Positions 1 to 7,806 of a stretch of 64,000 bases of DNA are shown piece after piece. Location of the stretch: the NCBI RefSeq assembly GCF_000337455.1, contig NZ_AOIU01000048.1:58353-122352 (forward strand), in the 5' to 3' direction. The notes under the pieces are model-generated. The model was given only the letters and a program-made list of their open reading frames with translations, searched no databases and was not told the DNA's origin. Numbering within the stretch: position 1 is the first letter of the stretch; each line of letters starts with the position of its first letter. The translations under genes and the position numbers were made by a program. Source of the stretch: Halosimplex carlsbadense 2-9-1. Lineage in GTDB: Archaea; Halobacteriota; Halobacteria; Halobacteriales; Haloarculaceae.

Positions 1-252
1 GCTCCCGTCTTGGTCGACGGTGATCCGGTAGCCCTCGAAGGTGAACTCGACCTGGACCTGCGCGTCCCTGGCGGGCGGTGTCGAGAACAGGTGGTCGATC
101 ATGTGGTCGACCTGGTCGTACATCGTCGACAGGTCGCTGGTGTCCGCTCCCCGAAGGTCCGCGACCGCTTCTGCCACCGCGATCGCAGGGTCGTCCCGGT
201 CGGTGTCGAACTCTCGGTGGACGATCCGGTCGCCGTCTGGGGCCTCTGCCAT
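1..252 (-). CDS. HalOD1 output domain protein, partial (C-terminus outside the window)
   Basis: The first 84 codons of a gene read leftward and run off the window edge. The translation starts MAEAPDGDRIVHREFD, continues with an acidic helix-rich stretch (AVAEAVADLRGADTSDLS) and reaches VEFTFEGYRITVD. This pattern (xAVAEAVAELxGxDxxxLxxLYD, then VxFxYxGYxVTVxxDG) is typical of the haloarchaeal HalOD1 output domain, a small domain found alone or at the end of signalling proteins. Its biochemical role is unknown. The ATG lies at 250-252. The full protein is probably only slightly longer than what is visible. Confidence 0.75.
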   Translation of the reverse strand, partial: MAEAPDGDRIVHREFDTDRDDPAIAVAEAVADLRGADTSDLSTMYDQVDHMIDHLFSTPPARDAQVQVEFTFEGYRITVDQDGS

Positions 253-325
253 GGCCGGAGTCTGTTCCCCCTCGCTCAAGTTTGTTCTTCCCGTTCGGTT
301 GCGGAACGGTCAGCGAGCCCGCCCG

Positions 326-1276
326 CTACCCGAACGAGGGCAGTATCTCGGACTCGTAGAACTCGAAGAAGTCGGTCTGGTCGGGCCCGACTTGGTGGAC
401 GTAGACGTGGTCGAAGCCGGCGTCGACGAACGCCTCGATCGCCTCGACGTGGTCGTCGGCGTCGGGCCCGCAGACGACCTCCTCGGCGATCACCTCCTCG
501 TCGACGCGTCCGAGCGCGCCCTCGATGTCCTTCGGCGTGCGCAGCTCCCAGTTGACCGAGCCGGGGCTGGCGCCGTTGGGCCAGTGTTCGAGCGCCGTCT
601 CGCGAGCTTCGGCCTCACTTTCGGCGTAACAGACGGTCAACTGGCCGTAGCGCGGTCCCTCGCCGCGCTCGCGGAACCGGTCGACGAACTCCGCGACGGG
701 CGCCGTGCTGACGAGGCCGTCGCCGATCTCCCCGGCCATCGCGGCCGACTTCGGACCGGTCCCGGAGACGAAGATCGGCGGGGACTCGTCCGGCAGTGTG
801 AACAGCCTCGCGTCCTCGACGGTGACGTGGTCGCCGCGGTCGGTGACGTGTTCGCCCCGCCAGAGTTCGCGGATCACCTCGACGCTCTCCTCCAGTCGCT
901 CGGCGCGCACGTCGAACGGCGGCCATCGCTCGCCCGTGACGTGCTCGTTGAGGTTCTCGCCGGTACCGACGCCGAGGAAGAAGCGGCCGTCGAACATGTC
1001 GGCGACGGTCGCACCGGCCTGAGCGACGACCGCCGGGTGGTAGCGCTGGAACGGACAGGTGACCCCGGTCCCGACCCGCAGGTCGTCGGTCTCCCGGGCG
1101 ACGGCGCCGAGGACGCTCCAGGCGAACGGCGCTTCGTCCTGGCGTTCGACCCAGGGGTGGTAGTGGTCCGATATGAGCGCGTGCTCGAAGCCGGCGGCTT
1201 CGGCGCCGACGGCGTGGTCGACGAGGTCGTCGGGCGGGTGTTCCTCGCTCGACAGCGTGTACCCCAACTCAACCAC
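326..1276 (-). CDS. LLM-class F420-dependent oxidoreductase (TIGR03557-like)
   Basis: 316-residue luciferase-like monooxygenase fold, the usual length for the family. Visible hallmarks are the N-terminal strand MVELGYTLSSEE, the ISDHYHPW loop, the cofactor-side segment VGTGVTCPFQRYHPA and the FLGVGTGENLNEHV motif typical of F420-dependent enzymes related to glucose-6-phosphate dehydrogenase (TIGR03557). It is expected to be a soluble cytoplasmic hydride-transfer enzyme using coenzyme F420. The substrate cannot be told. It is transcribed leftward between the HalOD1 gene and dpsA, with no obvious operon partner. Confidence 0.85.
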   Translation of the reverse strand: MVELGYTLSSEEHPPDDLVDHAVGAEAAGFEHALISDHYHPWVERQDEAPFAWSVLGAVARETDDLRVGTGVTCPFQRYHPAVVAQAGATVADMFDGRFFLGVGTGENLNEHVTGERWPPFDVRAERLEESVEVIRELWRGEHVTDRGDHVTVEDARLFTLPDESPPIFVSGTGPKSAAMAGEIGDGLVSTAPVAEFVDRFRERGEGPRYGQLTVCYAESEAEARETALEHWPNGASPGSVNWELRTPKDIEGALGRVDEEVIAEEVVCGPDADDHVEAIEAFVDAGFDHVYVHQVGPDQTDFFEFYESEILPSFG

Positions 1277-1479
1277 GGCGCTGTCCCTCCGGGGTCGGTC
1301 GGGTGGCTCGCGTGCGATACGGTCGTCGGCGGTGAGAACTTGTATTCATCGGTGACGTGGTGTTCGCTGACGAAGTGAGCGGCCGGAGCGCGCCGCGCGG
1401 CGGACGAGCGGCGTCGTCCGAACGCTCGAACGGCGGGCGGGCCGAGGCGGTCGCGTCGAGCCCGAACGCCCGTCCGCGG

Positions 1480-2181
1480 TTACTGGCTGCCGGCCTGGGA
1501 GTTCCCCGATAGGGCGGCGAACTGTGGGGACTGACCGCCTGCGGCGGCCGGCCGGCTCTGCAGGTGGGCTTCGAGGAACCACAGCGACTTGGCGACCACC
1601 CGCGAGACCTCGTTGACGAGGTCGGCGGTGTCGAGGTCGTTCTGCGCCGTGACGAGTTCCAGTTGCTCGTAGAGGTTCGCGTCGAGGATAGCTAGCCGGT
1701 CGGCCAGCTCGGAAACCAGTGCCATCCCCTCGACGGTCTCGCGGGGGAGCTGAGGGATCGTCGTGTTCGCCGCGACCTCGCGGGCCGTCCCCGGCGGGCG
1801 GCCGCCGAGCGCGCTGGCTCGCTCGGCCACCTCGTCGATGTACTCGTCGAACTCCTCGATCAGGTCCTCGAACAGCTCGTGGAGCTGGTAGAACTCCTGG
1901 CCCTTCACGTTCCAGTGGGCCGACTTGAGCTGCATGGTGACCGCCGAGAGGTCGGCGAGCGTCTGGTTGAGGACGGCGATGCTCGACGCCCTGACCGACT
2001 CGGGGAGGTAGCTCCGTGTCGGGAACAGCCGGTCGACCGGAGCGGTCGGGGCGCCCTGTCCCGCCTGTCCGCCCTCCATCCGTCCGCCTCCAATCGCTCC
2101 GGTCCCCGTCTGTCCGGTCTCGATCTGGCTGCGCTGTCCCGACGGCTGCTGGTTCGCGCCGGACTCGTAGCGTTGACTCAT
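1480..2181 (-). CDS. dpsA: DNA starvation/stationary-phase protection protein (Dps ferritin-like)
   Basis: A ferritin-like four-helix domain fills residues about 55-215. It carries the Dps signature: LNQTLADLSAVTMQLKSAHW (His of the inter-subunit ferroxidase site) followed by LHELFEDLIEEFDEYIDE with the acidic iron ligands. Dps proteins form 12-subunit shells that oxidise and store iron and protect DNA from peroxide. The first 50 residues are an unusual Gly/Gln/Ser-rich tail without acidic residues (for example GGGRMEGGQAGQGAP), much longer than in bacterial Dps and probably disordered. The C-terminus is also Gly/Gln/Ser rich. Start at ATG 2179-2181. Confidence 0.92.
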   Translation of the reverse strand: MSQRYESGANQQPSGQRSQIETGQTGTGAIGGGRMEGGQAGQGAPTAPVDRLFPTRSYLPESVRASSIAVLNQTLADLSAVTMQLKSAHWNVKGQEFYQLHELFEDLIEEFDEYIDEVAERASALGGRPPGTAREVAANTTIPQLPRETVEGMALVSELADRLAILDANLYEQLELVTAQNDLDTADLVNEVSRVVAKSLWFLEAHLQSRPAAAGGQSPQFAALSGNSQAGSQ

Positions 2182-2343
2182 GGCTTGGCTCCGGGCGGCG
2201 GTTTGCGGGGTGGCCGCATCAAGATTGACCGTGGATACGCAAGTCGGCTCTCCTCGAAGCCGCCCGCCCCGAAGCCGACCGCATCGAAGACCACGGGGCC
2301 GCGGCGGCGACCGGCACCGAAGCGCCCTGACGACCCCGACGAG

Positions 2344-2589
2344 TCACAGCTCCGTTTCGAGCCGGATCTCCTCGTCGCCGACCCCGTCGACGAGTTCGCG
2401 CTGGAGCGGGAACGCCTCCTTGCCGTGGTCTTCGAGCCCGACCTTCGCCGCGACCGTCTCCGCGACCCCCGGGTTGGGGTCGACGAACGCGGTCCCGTTC
2501 TCGTGGTCGACGATCTTCCCGACCCGCTCGCCGTCGTGGACGACCGGCTTGCCCACGTCCGACTCGGTGACCCGGTCGCGCATCGTCAC
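2344..2589 (-). CDS. PRC-barrel-like small protein
   Basis: 81 residues. The N-terminal half (VTESDVGKPVVHDGERVGKIVDHENGTAFVDP) fits the PRC-barrel pattern of short strands around GKPV..DGERVG.I; here it is given in pieces of a single small beta-barrel. PRC barrels occur in RNA-processing and stress proteins, and the role here is unknown. The ATG overlaps the end of the upstream gene by 4 bases (2586-2589), which indicates translational coupling and one transcript with it. Confidence 0.6.
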   Translation of the reverse strand: MTMRDRVTESDVGKPVVHDGERVGKIVDHENGTAFVDPNPGVAETVAAKVGLEDHGKEAFPLQRELVDGVGDEEIRLETEL

Positions 2590-3029
2590 TCCTGGCCTCC
2601 AGCGTCGCCGCCGGGGTCGGCCCGCGGGTCGGCCGGGGTCGTCCCCTCGCGGCGGACGCCGCCGTCGCGCTCGTCGTCGTCGAGCGAGCCGAGCGCCCGC
2701 TCGTCGTTGTACTCCTCCGGACCGGCGGCCTCGCCGGTCAGTTCGTTGTAGATCGCTTCGCGAGCTTCCGCGGCCGAGTCGAAACGCTCGTCGACGAGAC
2801 GGTCGAACACGGAGCCGAGCGACTCCGTCTCGTTGGCCATGTCGATCCGCTGGTCGCCGTACTCGACGGCCAGCTCCTCCGATGTGGTCGGGTACTTCGC
2901 TTCCCCGAGCATGTCGCCGACGCGACCGAGTTCGTCCTCGACTATCTCGTCGCGCTCGCGGCGTCGTTCGACCGCGCTCTCCTGGACTCGCTCCGGGTCG
3001 GGGTCGTACGAATCGCCGTCGTCTGACAT
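2586..3029 (-). CDS. DUF5789-like haloarchaeal small acidic protein
   Basis: 147 residues, very acidic, with no membrane segment. The middle (LGEAKYPTTSEELAVEYGD ... SLGSVFDRL) matches the layout of haloarchaeal DUF5789 proteins, in which a YPxTxEELxxxYGD segment is followed by a short helical region. The function is unknown. The reading frame stays open upstream as far as 3647, but there it would run antisense to the uracil-DNA glycosylase gene. The ATG at 3027-3029 (MSDDGDSYDPDPE) gives the normal acidic N-terminus and is preferred. Its last four bases overlap the start of the PRC-barrel gene. Confidence 0.6.
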   Translation of the reverse strand: MSDDGDSYDPDPERVQESAVERRRERDEIVEDELGRVGDMLGEAKYPTTSEELAVEYGDQRIDMANETESLGSVFDRLVDERFDSAAEAREAIYNELTGEAAGPEEYNDERALGSLDDDERDGGVRREGTTPADPRADPGGDAGGQE

Positions 3030-3179
3030 CGGGGGACGTAGCCGGGCGACGCGGAAAGGTCTGGTCCCGGGACTCGCCACGGTGCGATGGGGCGCTCCGC
3101 GAGGTCGGCGCCGCTCGGGACGCCGCCTCCCAGCCATCGCCGGCGAAAGCCCGTTCACCGTCCGCGCCCGATCGCCGTC

Positions 3180-3734
3180 GTGTCCGCGCTCGACTTCGAG
3201 GAGGCGTTCGCCGACGAACTCGCCGCGGTCCCCGAGGAGTTCGTCGACGAGGAGCGGTTCGTCCCCGCCGCGGGACCGCTCGACGCCGAAATCGTCTTCG
3301 TCGGCGAGGCGCCCGGCGCCACGGAGGTCGCGGAGGGTCGGCCGTTCGTCGGACGCGCCGGCGGCCGCCTCGACAGCCTGCTGGAGACGACCGGGATCGA
3401 CCGCGAGACGATCTACGTGACGAACCTCGTGAAGGCCCGTCCGCCGGAGAACCGCGACCCGACGGCCGACGAGCGCCGCGCCTGGAAACCGCTCCTGGAC
3501 GCGGAGCTGGACCGCGTCGACCCGGCGGTCGTCGTGACGCTCGGTGCGGTCGCGAGCGGCGCCGTCCTCGACACCGACGAACCCGTGGGAGACCTGCGCG
3601 ACGAGACCTACGAGGTCGACGGCCAGCCGGTCCTCCCGACGTACCACCCCGCGGCGACGTTCTACGACGACGGCGTGGGACCGATGCTCGAACGCGACCT
3701 GCGGGTGGCCCGGGAGATCGCCGAGGAGGCGTGA
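3180..3734 (+). CDS. Uracil-DNA glycosylase, family 4 type, lacking iron-sulfur cysteines
   Basis: 184 residues from a GTG start at 3180 (MSALDFEEAFAD). Motif 1, GEAPGATEVAEGRPFVGRAG (residues 42-61), is the family 4 uracil-DNA glycosylase signature, with Glu and the Phe that stacks on uracil. NLVKARPPENRDPT and TYHPAAT (His156) match the later active-site motifs. The enzyme removes uracil from DNA to start base-excision repair. Family 4 enzymes normally bind a 4Fe-4S cluster through four cysteines, but this protein has no cysteine at all, and the usual VKCRPP is VKARPP. An upstream ATG at 3087 in frame would add an Arg-rich, non-haloarchaeal N-terminus and is less likely. Confidence 0.85.
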   Translation: MSALDFEEAFADELAAVPEEFVDEERFVPAAGPLDAEIVFVGEAPGATEVAEGRPFVGRAGGRLDSLLETTGIDRETIYVTNLVKARPPENRDPTADERRAWKPLLDAELDRVDPAVVVTLGAVASGAVLDTDEPVGDLRDETYEVDGQPVLPTYHPAATFYDDGVGPMLERDLRVAREIAEEA

Positions 3735-3752
3735 GCGCGAACCGGCGCCCGG

Positions 3753-3923
3753 TCAGCGGCCGCGGTCGCTACCGACGCCGGTCAGTCGGTCGATCAGCAG
3801 GTACAGGAGGATGAACGGCACCAACGGGAGTACGGCGATCGCGATCGTCGCCCCGATGAGGTAGCCGATGATAGCCATCTCGCCGTTCGGGTGCAGACCG
3901 CGCATCTGTGAGACTGTGTCCAT
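3753..3923 (-). CDS. Small single-span membrane protein (DUF7535-like)
   Basis: 56 residues: a short polar N-terminus (MDTVSQMRGLHPNGEM) and one hydrophobic span (IIGYLIGATIAIAVLPLVP and onward, residues about 18-46), ending in a short polar tail. The form HPxxxM followed by a Leu/Val/Pro-rich helix occurs in many small haloarchaeal membrane proteins of unknown role. The frame is open further upstream, but that part overlaps the end of the CBS/HPF gene, so the ATG at 3921-3923 is chosen. Confidence 0.6.
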   Translation of the reverse strand: MDTVSQMRGLHPNGEMAIIGYLIGATIAIAVLPLVPFILLYLLIDRLTGVGSDRGR

Positions 3924-3954
3924 GGGTGAGTAGTGAGTGTGTGATCGCCGGCCG

Positions 3955-5181
3955 TCAGGCTTCGAGCCACCAGCCGAGCAGCCGCTCGGCGTCTTCGGGG
4001 GACCGCTGGCCGCGGCGCTCGCCCATCGTTCGGCTCTTCTCGTCCAACACCGCGCGTTCGAGGTGGTCGCGCGCGCTCCGGATCGCGGGGGCGTCACCGT
4101 ACTCCTCGCCGGTGCCGGAGAAGCGACCGCGGTCGGTGAACAGTCGGATCGTCGCTCGAATGAGCGGCGACCCGCGCTGGCGCTCCTTGTGTTTGTGGAG
4201 GACGACGTACGCCTCGATGACGTGCATCTCGTCGAACTTCCTCGCTACCCCGTCGATGAGGTCGGACACCTCCTCGCGGGTCGTAGTGGTGAGATAGCGC
4301 GCCCCGAACACCTGCAGGCGCGTCCCGTCGTCGGGCGTCCAGGTGAGCGACCGCAACACGTCGGTCAGCGTGACGACGCCGTCGACGCCCTCGGCGGGGA
4401 CCTCGACGACCAGCGACGAGTAGTCGTCCTCGCGCATCCTGCCGACGGCGTCGTCGAGCCCCGCCGTCGGCCCGGTCGTCGCCACCGGCTCGTTCATCAC
4501 GTCGCGGGCGGGGATGTCGAGCAGGCGATGTCCGACGCCGGCGCGCTCACCGTAACCCTGGTCGGCGCGCTCGGCGTCGGTCGAACTCGCGCCGCCTCGA
4601 CCGAAGCCGCCGACCGATCCGCCCTGCTGGCGGTCGGTCTCGCGGACCGCGAACTCCAGCAGGTCGAAGTAGCTCACCATGCCGACCGCGTCGCCGTCGT
4701 CGACGACGGGCACGCGGGAGATGCCGTCGACGCGTAGTCGATGGATCACCTCGCCGACGGTGGTCTCGGGGTCGACCGCCCGCAGGTCGCGGGTGTACAC
4801 GTCGCTCACGTCCAGCGCGTCGAGGAACGGCTCGGTCGCGGCGGCGACGCTCTCGTCGGTCGCGACGCCCTCGAAGACCTCGCCGTCGTACACCGGGACG
4901 AGCGGGAACTCGCTCTCGACCATGCGGCGGGCGACCTCGCGGACGTCGTCGCGGCGGTCGACGCTCGGCACGTCCTCGCGCATGACCGACCGGGCCTTCT
5001 CGTCGGGGTCGTGCCGGGAGCTGACGAGCGCCTTCCGCGTGACGACGCCGACGATCCCGCCGTCGTCGGTGACCACGACGGCGGGGTCGCGGTGGGTCTG
5101 GAAGGCGCCGAGTAGCTTCGACACCGGTGTTTCGGGGTCGAACTCGCGGTAGTCGGTCGTGACGGCCTCCGAGATGTCCAT
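3955..5181 (-). CDS. Four-CBS protein with C-terminal HPF/RaiA-like domain
   Basis: 408 residues. Four CBS motifs are visible: residues about 1-58 (VVVTDDGGIVGVVTRKAL), 66-115 (PLVPVYDGEVFEGVAT), 128-180 (SRVPVVDDGDAVGMVSY) and 235-290 (SSLVVEVPAEGVDGVVTL). CBS tandems bind adenine nucleotides or related ligands. The last 115 residues (LQVFGARYLT ... IEAYVVLHKHKE ... LIRATIRLFTDRG ... AIRSARDHLERAVLDEKSR) have the strand-strand-helix layout and final amphipathic helix of ribosome hibernation factors (HPF/RaiA). A nucleotide-controlled ribosome-binding factor is therefore likely, but this is inference. The start at 5179-5181 (MDISEAV) follows the normal CBS N-terminus. The frame is open for another 640 codons upstream only because of codon bias. 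Confidence 0.8.
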   Translation of the reverse strand: MDISEAVTTDYREFDPETPVSKLLGAFQTHRDPAVVVTDDGGIVGVVTRKALVSSRHDPDEKARSVMREDVPSVDRRDDVREVARRMVESEFPLVPVYDGEVFEGVATDESVAAATEPFLDALDVSDVYTRDLRAVDPETTVGEVIHRLRVDGISRVPVVDDGDAVGMVSYFDLLEFAVRETDRQQGGSVGGFGRGGASSTDAERADQGYGERAGVGHRLLDIPARDVMNEPVATTGPTAGLDDAVGRMREDDYSSLVVEVPAEGVDGVVTLTDVLRSLTWTPDDGTRLQVFGARYLTTTTREEVSDLIDGVARKFDEMHVIEAYVVLHKHKERQRGSPLIRATIRLFTDRGRFSGTGEEYGDAPAIRSARDHLERAVLDEKSRTMGERRGQRSPEDAERLLGWWLEA

Positions 5182-5466
5182 CCGTGGGCGATTCGGGCGC
5201 TCTCCCGATAGCCCGCCGGCTTGCAGTCGCCAGCGGCTCCGGGTCCGGCCTCGCCCGACCCCGGCGCTCGGCAGTCGGTCGCCCGCTCGCCGACCGCTCG
5301 GGACGGTCGGGGGCGGCTCGTCCCGGGCCGACGCCGTCGGTAAGTCGGGCTTATCGCCGGTGGGAGATCGAGCGTGAACCACGGGACTGTCGGGCGGATC
5401 GGGTCGTTCGAACGGCGACAGCGTAGGCGCCGTGTTCTTTTGCGGGTGCCTGCGAATGCCTACCCG

Positions 5467-6165
5467 ATGAGCACTATCGTCGAGGCGACAGTCCCGGCCG
5501 ACCAGTTCGCGCTCGCGGAGACGCTCTCGGCGGTCCCGGCGACCGAGATCCGCATGGTGCGACTGGTCGCACACGGCTCGGAGCACGTGATGCCGTTCCT
5601 CTGGGCCGGCTGCGAGGACACCGACCGCGTCCACGACGCGCTGGCGAACGACCCGACGACCGAGTCCGTCGAGATACTCTCGGAGTTCGACGGCGAGGCG
5701 CTGTTTCGCGTCGACTGGGCCGCCAGGGTGCGGGTGCTCGTCTCGATCGTCGCCGAGGAGAACGCGACGGTTCTCGACGCCTGCGGCCGCGACGGCACCT
5801 GGCACCTCCAGATATTCTTCCCCGACCACGAGCTGGTCTCGGCCACCCGCGACTTTTGCGAGGACTTCGGGATCGACCTGGAGCTCGAACGGATCAACCG
5901 CCTCTCGGAGGCCTCGGAGTACGGCCACCTCGGACTGACCGAACGGCAGTACGAGACGCTGGTCGACGCCTACGAGGCGGGCTACTACGAGGTGCCCCGG
6001 ACGGTCAATCAGGAGGAACTCGCCGAGCACTTCGACGTGTCCCACCAGGCGCTCTCCGAGCGGCTGCGCCGCGCCCACGAGACGGTCATCACCAACGCCC
6101 TGTACCACAAGATCCACCGCCGCGACCACGACGTGTCGCCGCGTATCCGTCACGAAGCCGACTGA
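5467..6165 (+). CDS. Bat-type helix-turn-helix transcriptional regulator
   Basis: 232 residues. The C-terminal domain, beginning LTERQYETLVDAYEAGYYEV and ending in ELAEHFDVSHQALSERLRRA, is the HTH-10 domain first described in the bacterio-opsin activator Bat. The N-terminal 150 residues form the regulatory domain found in such haloarchaeal proteins. A DNA-binding regulator with unknown target and signal. ATG at 5467 (MSTIVEATVPADQFAL) is the standard start of this family; an ATG at 5374 would add a basic stretch. Transcribed rightward, divergent from the CBS/HPF gene, from which it is 285 bases away. Confidence 0.85.
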   Translation: MSTIVEATVPADQFALAETLSAVPATEIRMVRLVAHGSEHVMPFLWAGCEDTDRVHDALANDPTTESVEILSEFDGEALFRVDWAARVRVLVSIVAEENATVLDACGRDGTWHLQIFFPDHELVSATRDFCEDFGIDLELERINRLSEASEYGHLGLTERQYETLVDAYEAGYYEVPRTVNQEELAEHFDVSHQALSERLRRAHETVITNALYHKIHRRDHDVSPRIRHEAD

Positions 6166-6255
6166 GGCTCCGCCCCGTTCGACCCGTCCGAGGCCGTCCG
6201 GCGACGCCGCGAGGGCCGGGACAACAGCTAATCGGTCTCGGCCCCAACTGGACCC

Positions 6256-6636
6256 ATGGCAAACGTCCTCCGCGGATCGACTACACAGACGACGGACGCC
6301 CCAGAGGCGGCGCCGCTCGAACGCGCCCGGTCGGTGGCAACGCTGCTCGACGAATCGGTGCGGGTCCCGGTGGTGGGGTACCGTGTCGGGCTCGACCCGC
6401 TGCTGGGGATCGCGCCCATCTCCGGCGACGTGATCGCCGCGGTCGTCTCGCTGTACATCGTCTACGCGGGCGTCCGGATCGGCGTACCGAAACGGAAGCT
6501 CGTCTGGATGCTCGGTCGGGTCGGCGTCGACCTGGCGGTCGGGTCGATCCCGATCGTCGGCACGCTCGTCGACGCCGTCTGGAAGAACAACAAGCGCAAC
6601 GTCGCCGTCATCGAGTCCCACGTCGAGTCGGCCTGA
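6256..6636 (+). CDS. DUF4112 domain membrane protein
   Basis: 126 residues. RARSVATLLDESVRVPVVGY, the GLDPLLGIAPISGDV motif and GSIPIVGTLVDAVWKNNKRN are the full signature of DUF4112, a small membrane protein family with two hydrophobic segments (about residues 58-80 and 93-110). The function of the family is unknown. It stands alone between the Bat-type regulator and a leftward hypothetical gene. Confidence 0.85.
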   Translation: MANVLRGSTTQTTDAPEAAPLERARSVATLLDESVRVPVVGYRVGLDPLLGIAPISGDVIAAVVSLYIVYAGVRIGVPKRKLVWMLGRVGVDLAVGSIPIVGTLVDAVWKNNKRNVAVIESHVESA

Positions 6637-6673
6637 CTGCACTCGCCGGCTCCCCCTCGCTCCGACCGATCGG

Positions 6674-7135
6674 TCAGCGCGGTTGCCGTGGCCTCCGGCC
6701 GAGCGGGACGGGCGGACCAGTGGAGTGCTCCACGCGAACGACCTTCCCCGTGTGCTGCACCTGCATCGGCACGAGATGGAGCGACGGCGGCAACACGGGC
6801 TCGGACGGAGTAGACGCCGCTCGGTCCTGCGGCGGAACGGCGCCGCTCCCGATCGGAACGTGCGTGATGCGGAGCGGCGGATCCGGCGGGCTGGCGGGCT
6901 CGGACCGCCGCGAGCCGGAACTGGCGCGAGGCGAGTCCCGGTCCGTCGCGGTGTCGTCCCGGTCTGGCTCCGACGCCCCCGCTCCATCGTCGTCGGTCGC
7001 GGCGGCGTCCCGCTCGTCCTTCGACAGGAACTGCCCGGTCTCGGGGTCTCGGGGCTGGCCGCCGCCCTCGTCGTCGGTTCCGGACCGACTCGCCTCGGCG
7101 TCACCGCGGTCTGTGTCGCTGTCGTCGGAACTCAT
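6674..7135 (-). CDS. Hypothetical acidic protein with DPETGQF motif
   Basis: 153 residues, not recognised. The first 75 residues are Asp/Glu/Ser/Gly-rich and contain RDPETGQFLSKDERD, a motif seen in small haloarchaeal proteins. The second half is Pro/Arg/Val-rich and unlike the first, so the true C-terminus may have been altered by a frameshift. A TATA-like box (TTTTAAA on the minus strand, about 7190-7196) lies some 55 bases before the ATG at 7133-7135 and supports transcription. No membrane span or cysteine motif is visible. Confidence 0.5.
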   Translation of the reverse strand: MSSDDSDTDRGDAEASRSGTDDEGGGQPRDPETGQFLSKDERDAAATDDDGAGASEPDRDDTATDRDSPRASSGSRRSEPASPPDPPLRITHVPIGSGAVPPQDRAASTPSEPVLPPSLHLVPMQVQHTGKVVRVEHSTGPPVPLGRRPRQPR

Positions 7136-7280
7136 GAGTGGTCGCCAGCCGCGAAGCGTGCTGACGGAGGGACTACCCCGCCGAGGCGTTTAAAATAGCG
7201 TGATGATTCGACCGTTTGCCGGTGCCTAACGGCCGAACGGTCCGACACCCGCGTCGACCCGGACGGGGCCCGGGCGGCGG

Positions 7281-7517
7281 TCAGCGCGGGCCGGGACACT
7301 CCTCCGGGAGGTCGTCCCTGGTGAGGCGCTCGGCGCCGCAGCGGACACAGCGGTAGTACGACTCCCGGTAGCCGCGCTGGTCGGCGAACCCGCGGTGTGA
7401 CTCGGGGTGGCGGCCGGGGACCCACTCGGTCTTGTCGACGACGAGATGGGGTCCGACCGGTTCGGCGTCGGGGTAGGACGGTGCGACGGATCTGACTGCG
7501 TTGTTGTGGGTGCTCAT
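7281..7517 (-). CDS. Small zinc-ribbon-like protein
   Basis: 78 residues. The C-terminal part has YYRCVRCGAERLTRDDLPEEC, that is CxxC followed by a third Cys 14 residues on, as in small haloarchaeal zinc-finger proteins. The N-terminal part (PVGPHLVVDKTEWVPG ... HPESHRGFADQRGYRESYY) is polar with several His, which could complete a metal site. The function is unknown. ATG at 7515-7517 (MSTHNNAV) is preferred over an upstream ATG at 7574 that would add an Arg-rich tail. Confidence 0.6.
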   Translation of the reverse strand: MSTHNNAVRSVAPSYPDAEPVGPHLVVDKTEWVPGRHPESHRGFADQRGYRESYYRCVRCGAERLTRDDLPEECPGPR

Positions 7518-7806
7518 GTTTCTCGATCCCACGGTGGACGGCCGGCGGTCCGCCCCCGTTCGGGCGGTGATCACCGGTCGAGGTAGGTAGGGGATCGACC
7601 GGCATAAGCGACTCCCCTGGCAGGCCGCTGACCTGTCTGTGTCGGTGGGTTTCGACGGCGTACCCGACGGTAAGCACGTCCGGACGGGGCCGGCGAGCGC
7701 GGGGTCGCGACGGGCCAGTCACGGACGGTCTCCAAGGTTTATTGGGCGGCCGAGCGGACGGCTTCCCGTCGGCCGGCGAGCCGAGCGTCCGCGCCGACTG
7801 TCTACT

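Noticed and set aside
3039..3057. TAGCCGGGCGACGCGGAAA, a loose match to the 19-bp palindrome
   Set aside because: A single degenerate hit in G+C-rich DNA next to an unrelated stress-type gene, most likely chance.
3030..3647. N-terminal extension of the DUF5789-like gene
   Set aside because: It would overlap the uracil-DNA glycosylase gene on the other strand and reads as its antisense shadow.
5182..7104. A leftward open frame extending the CBS/HPF gene by about 640 codons
   Set aside because: The extension is Arg/Pro-rich, runs antisense to the Bat-type regulator and DUF4112 genes and lacks any domain. It reflects codon bias of the opposite strand.
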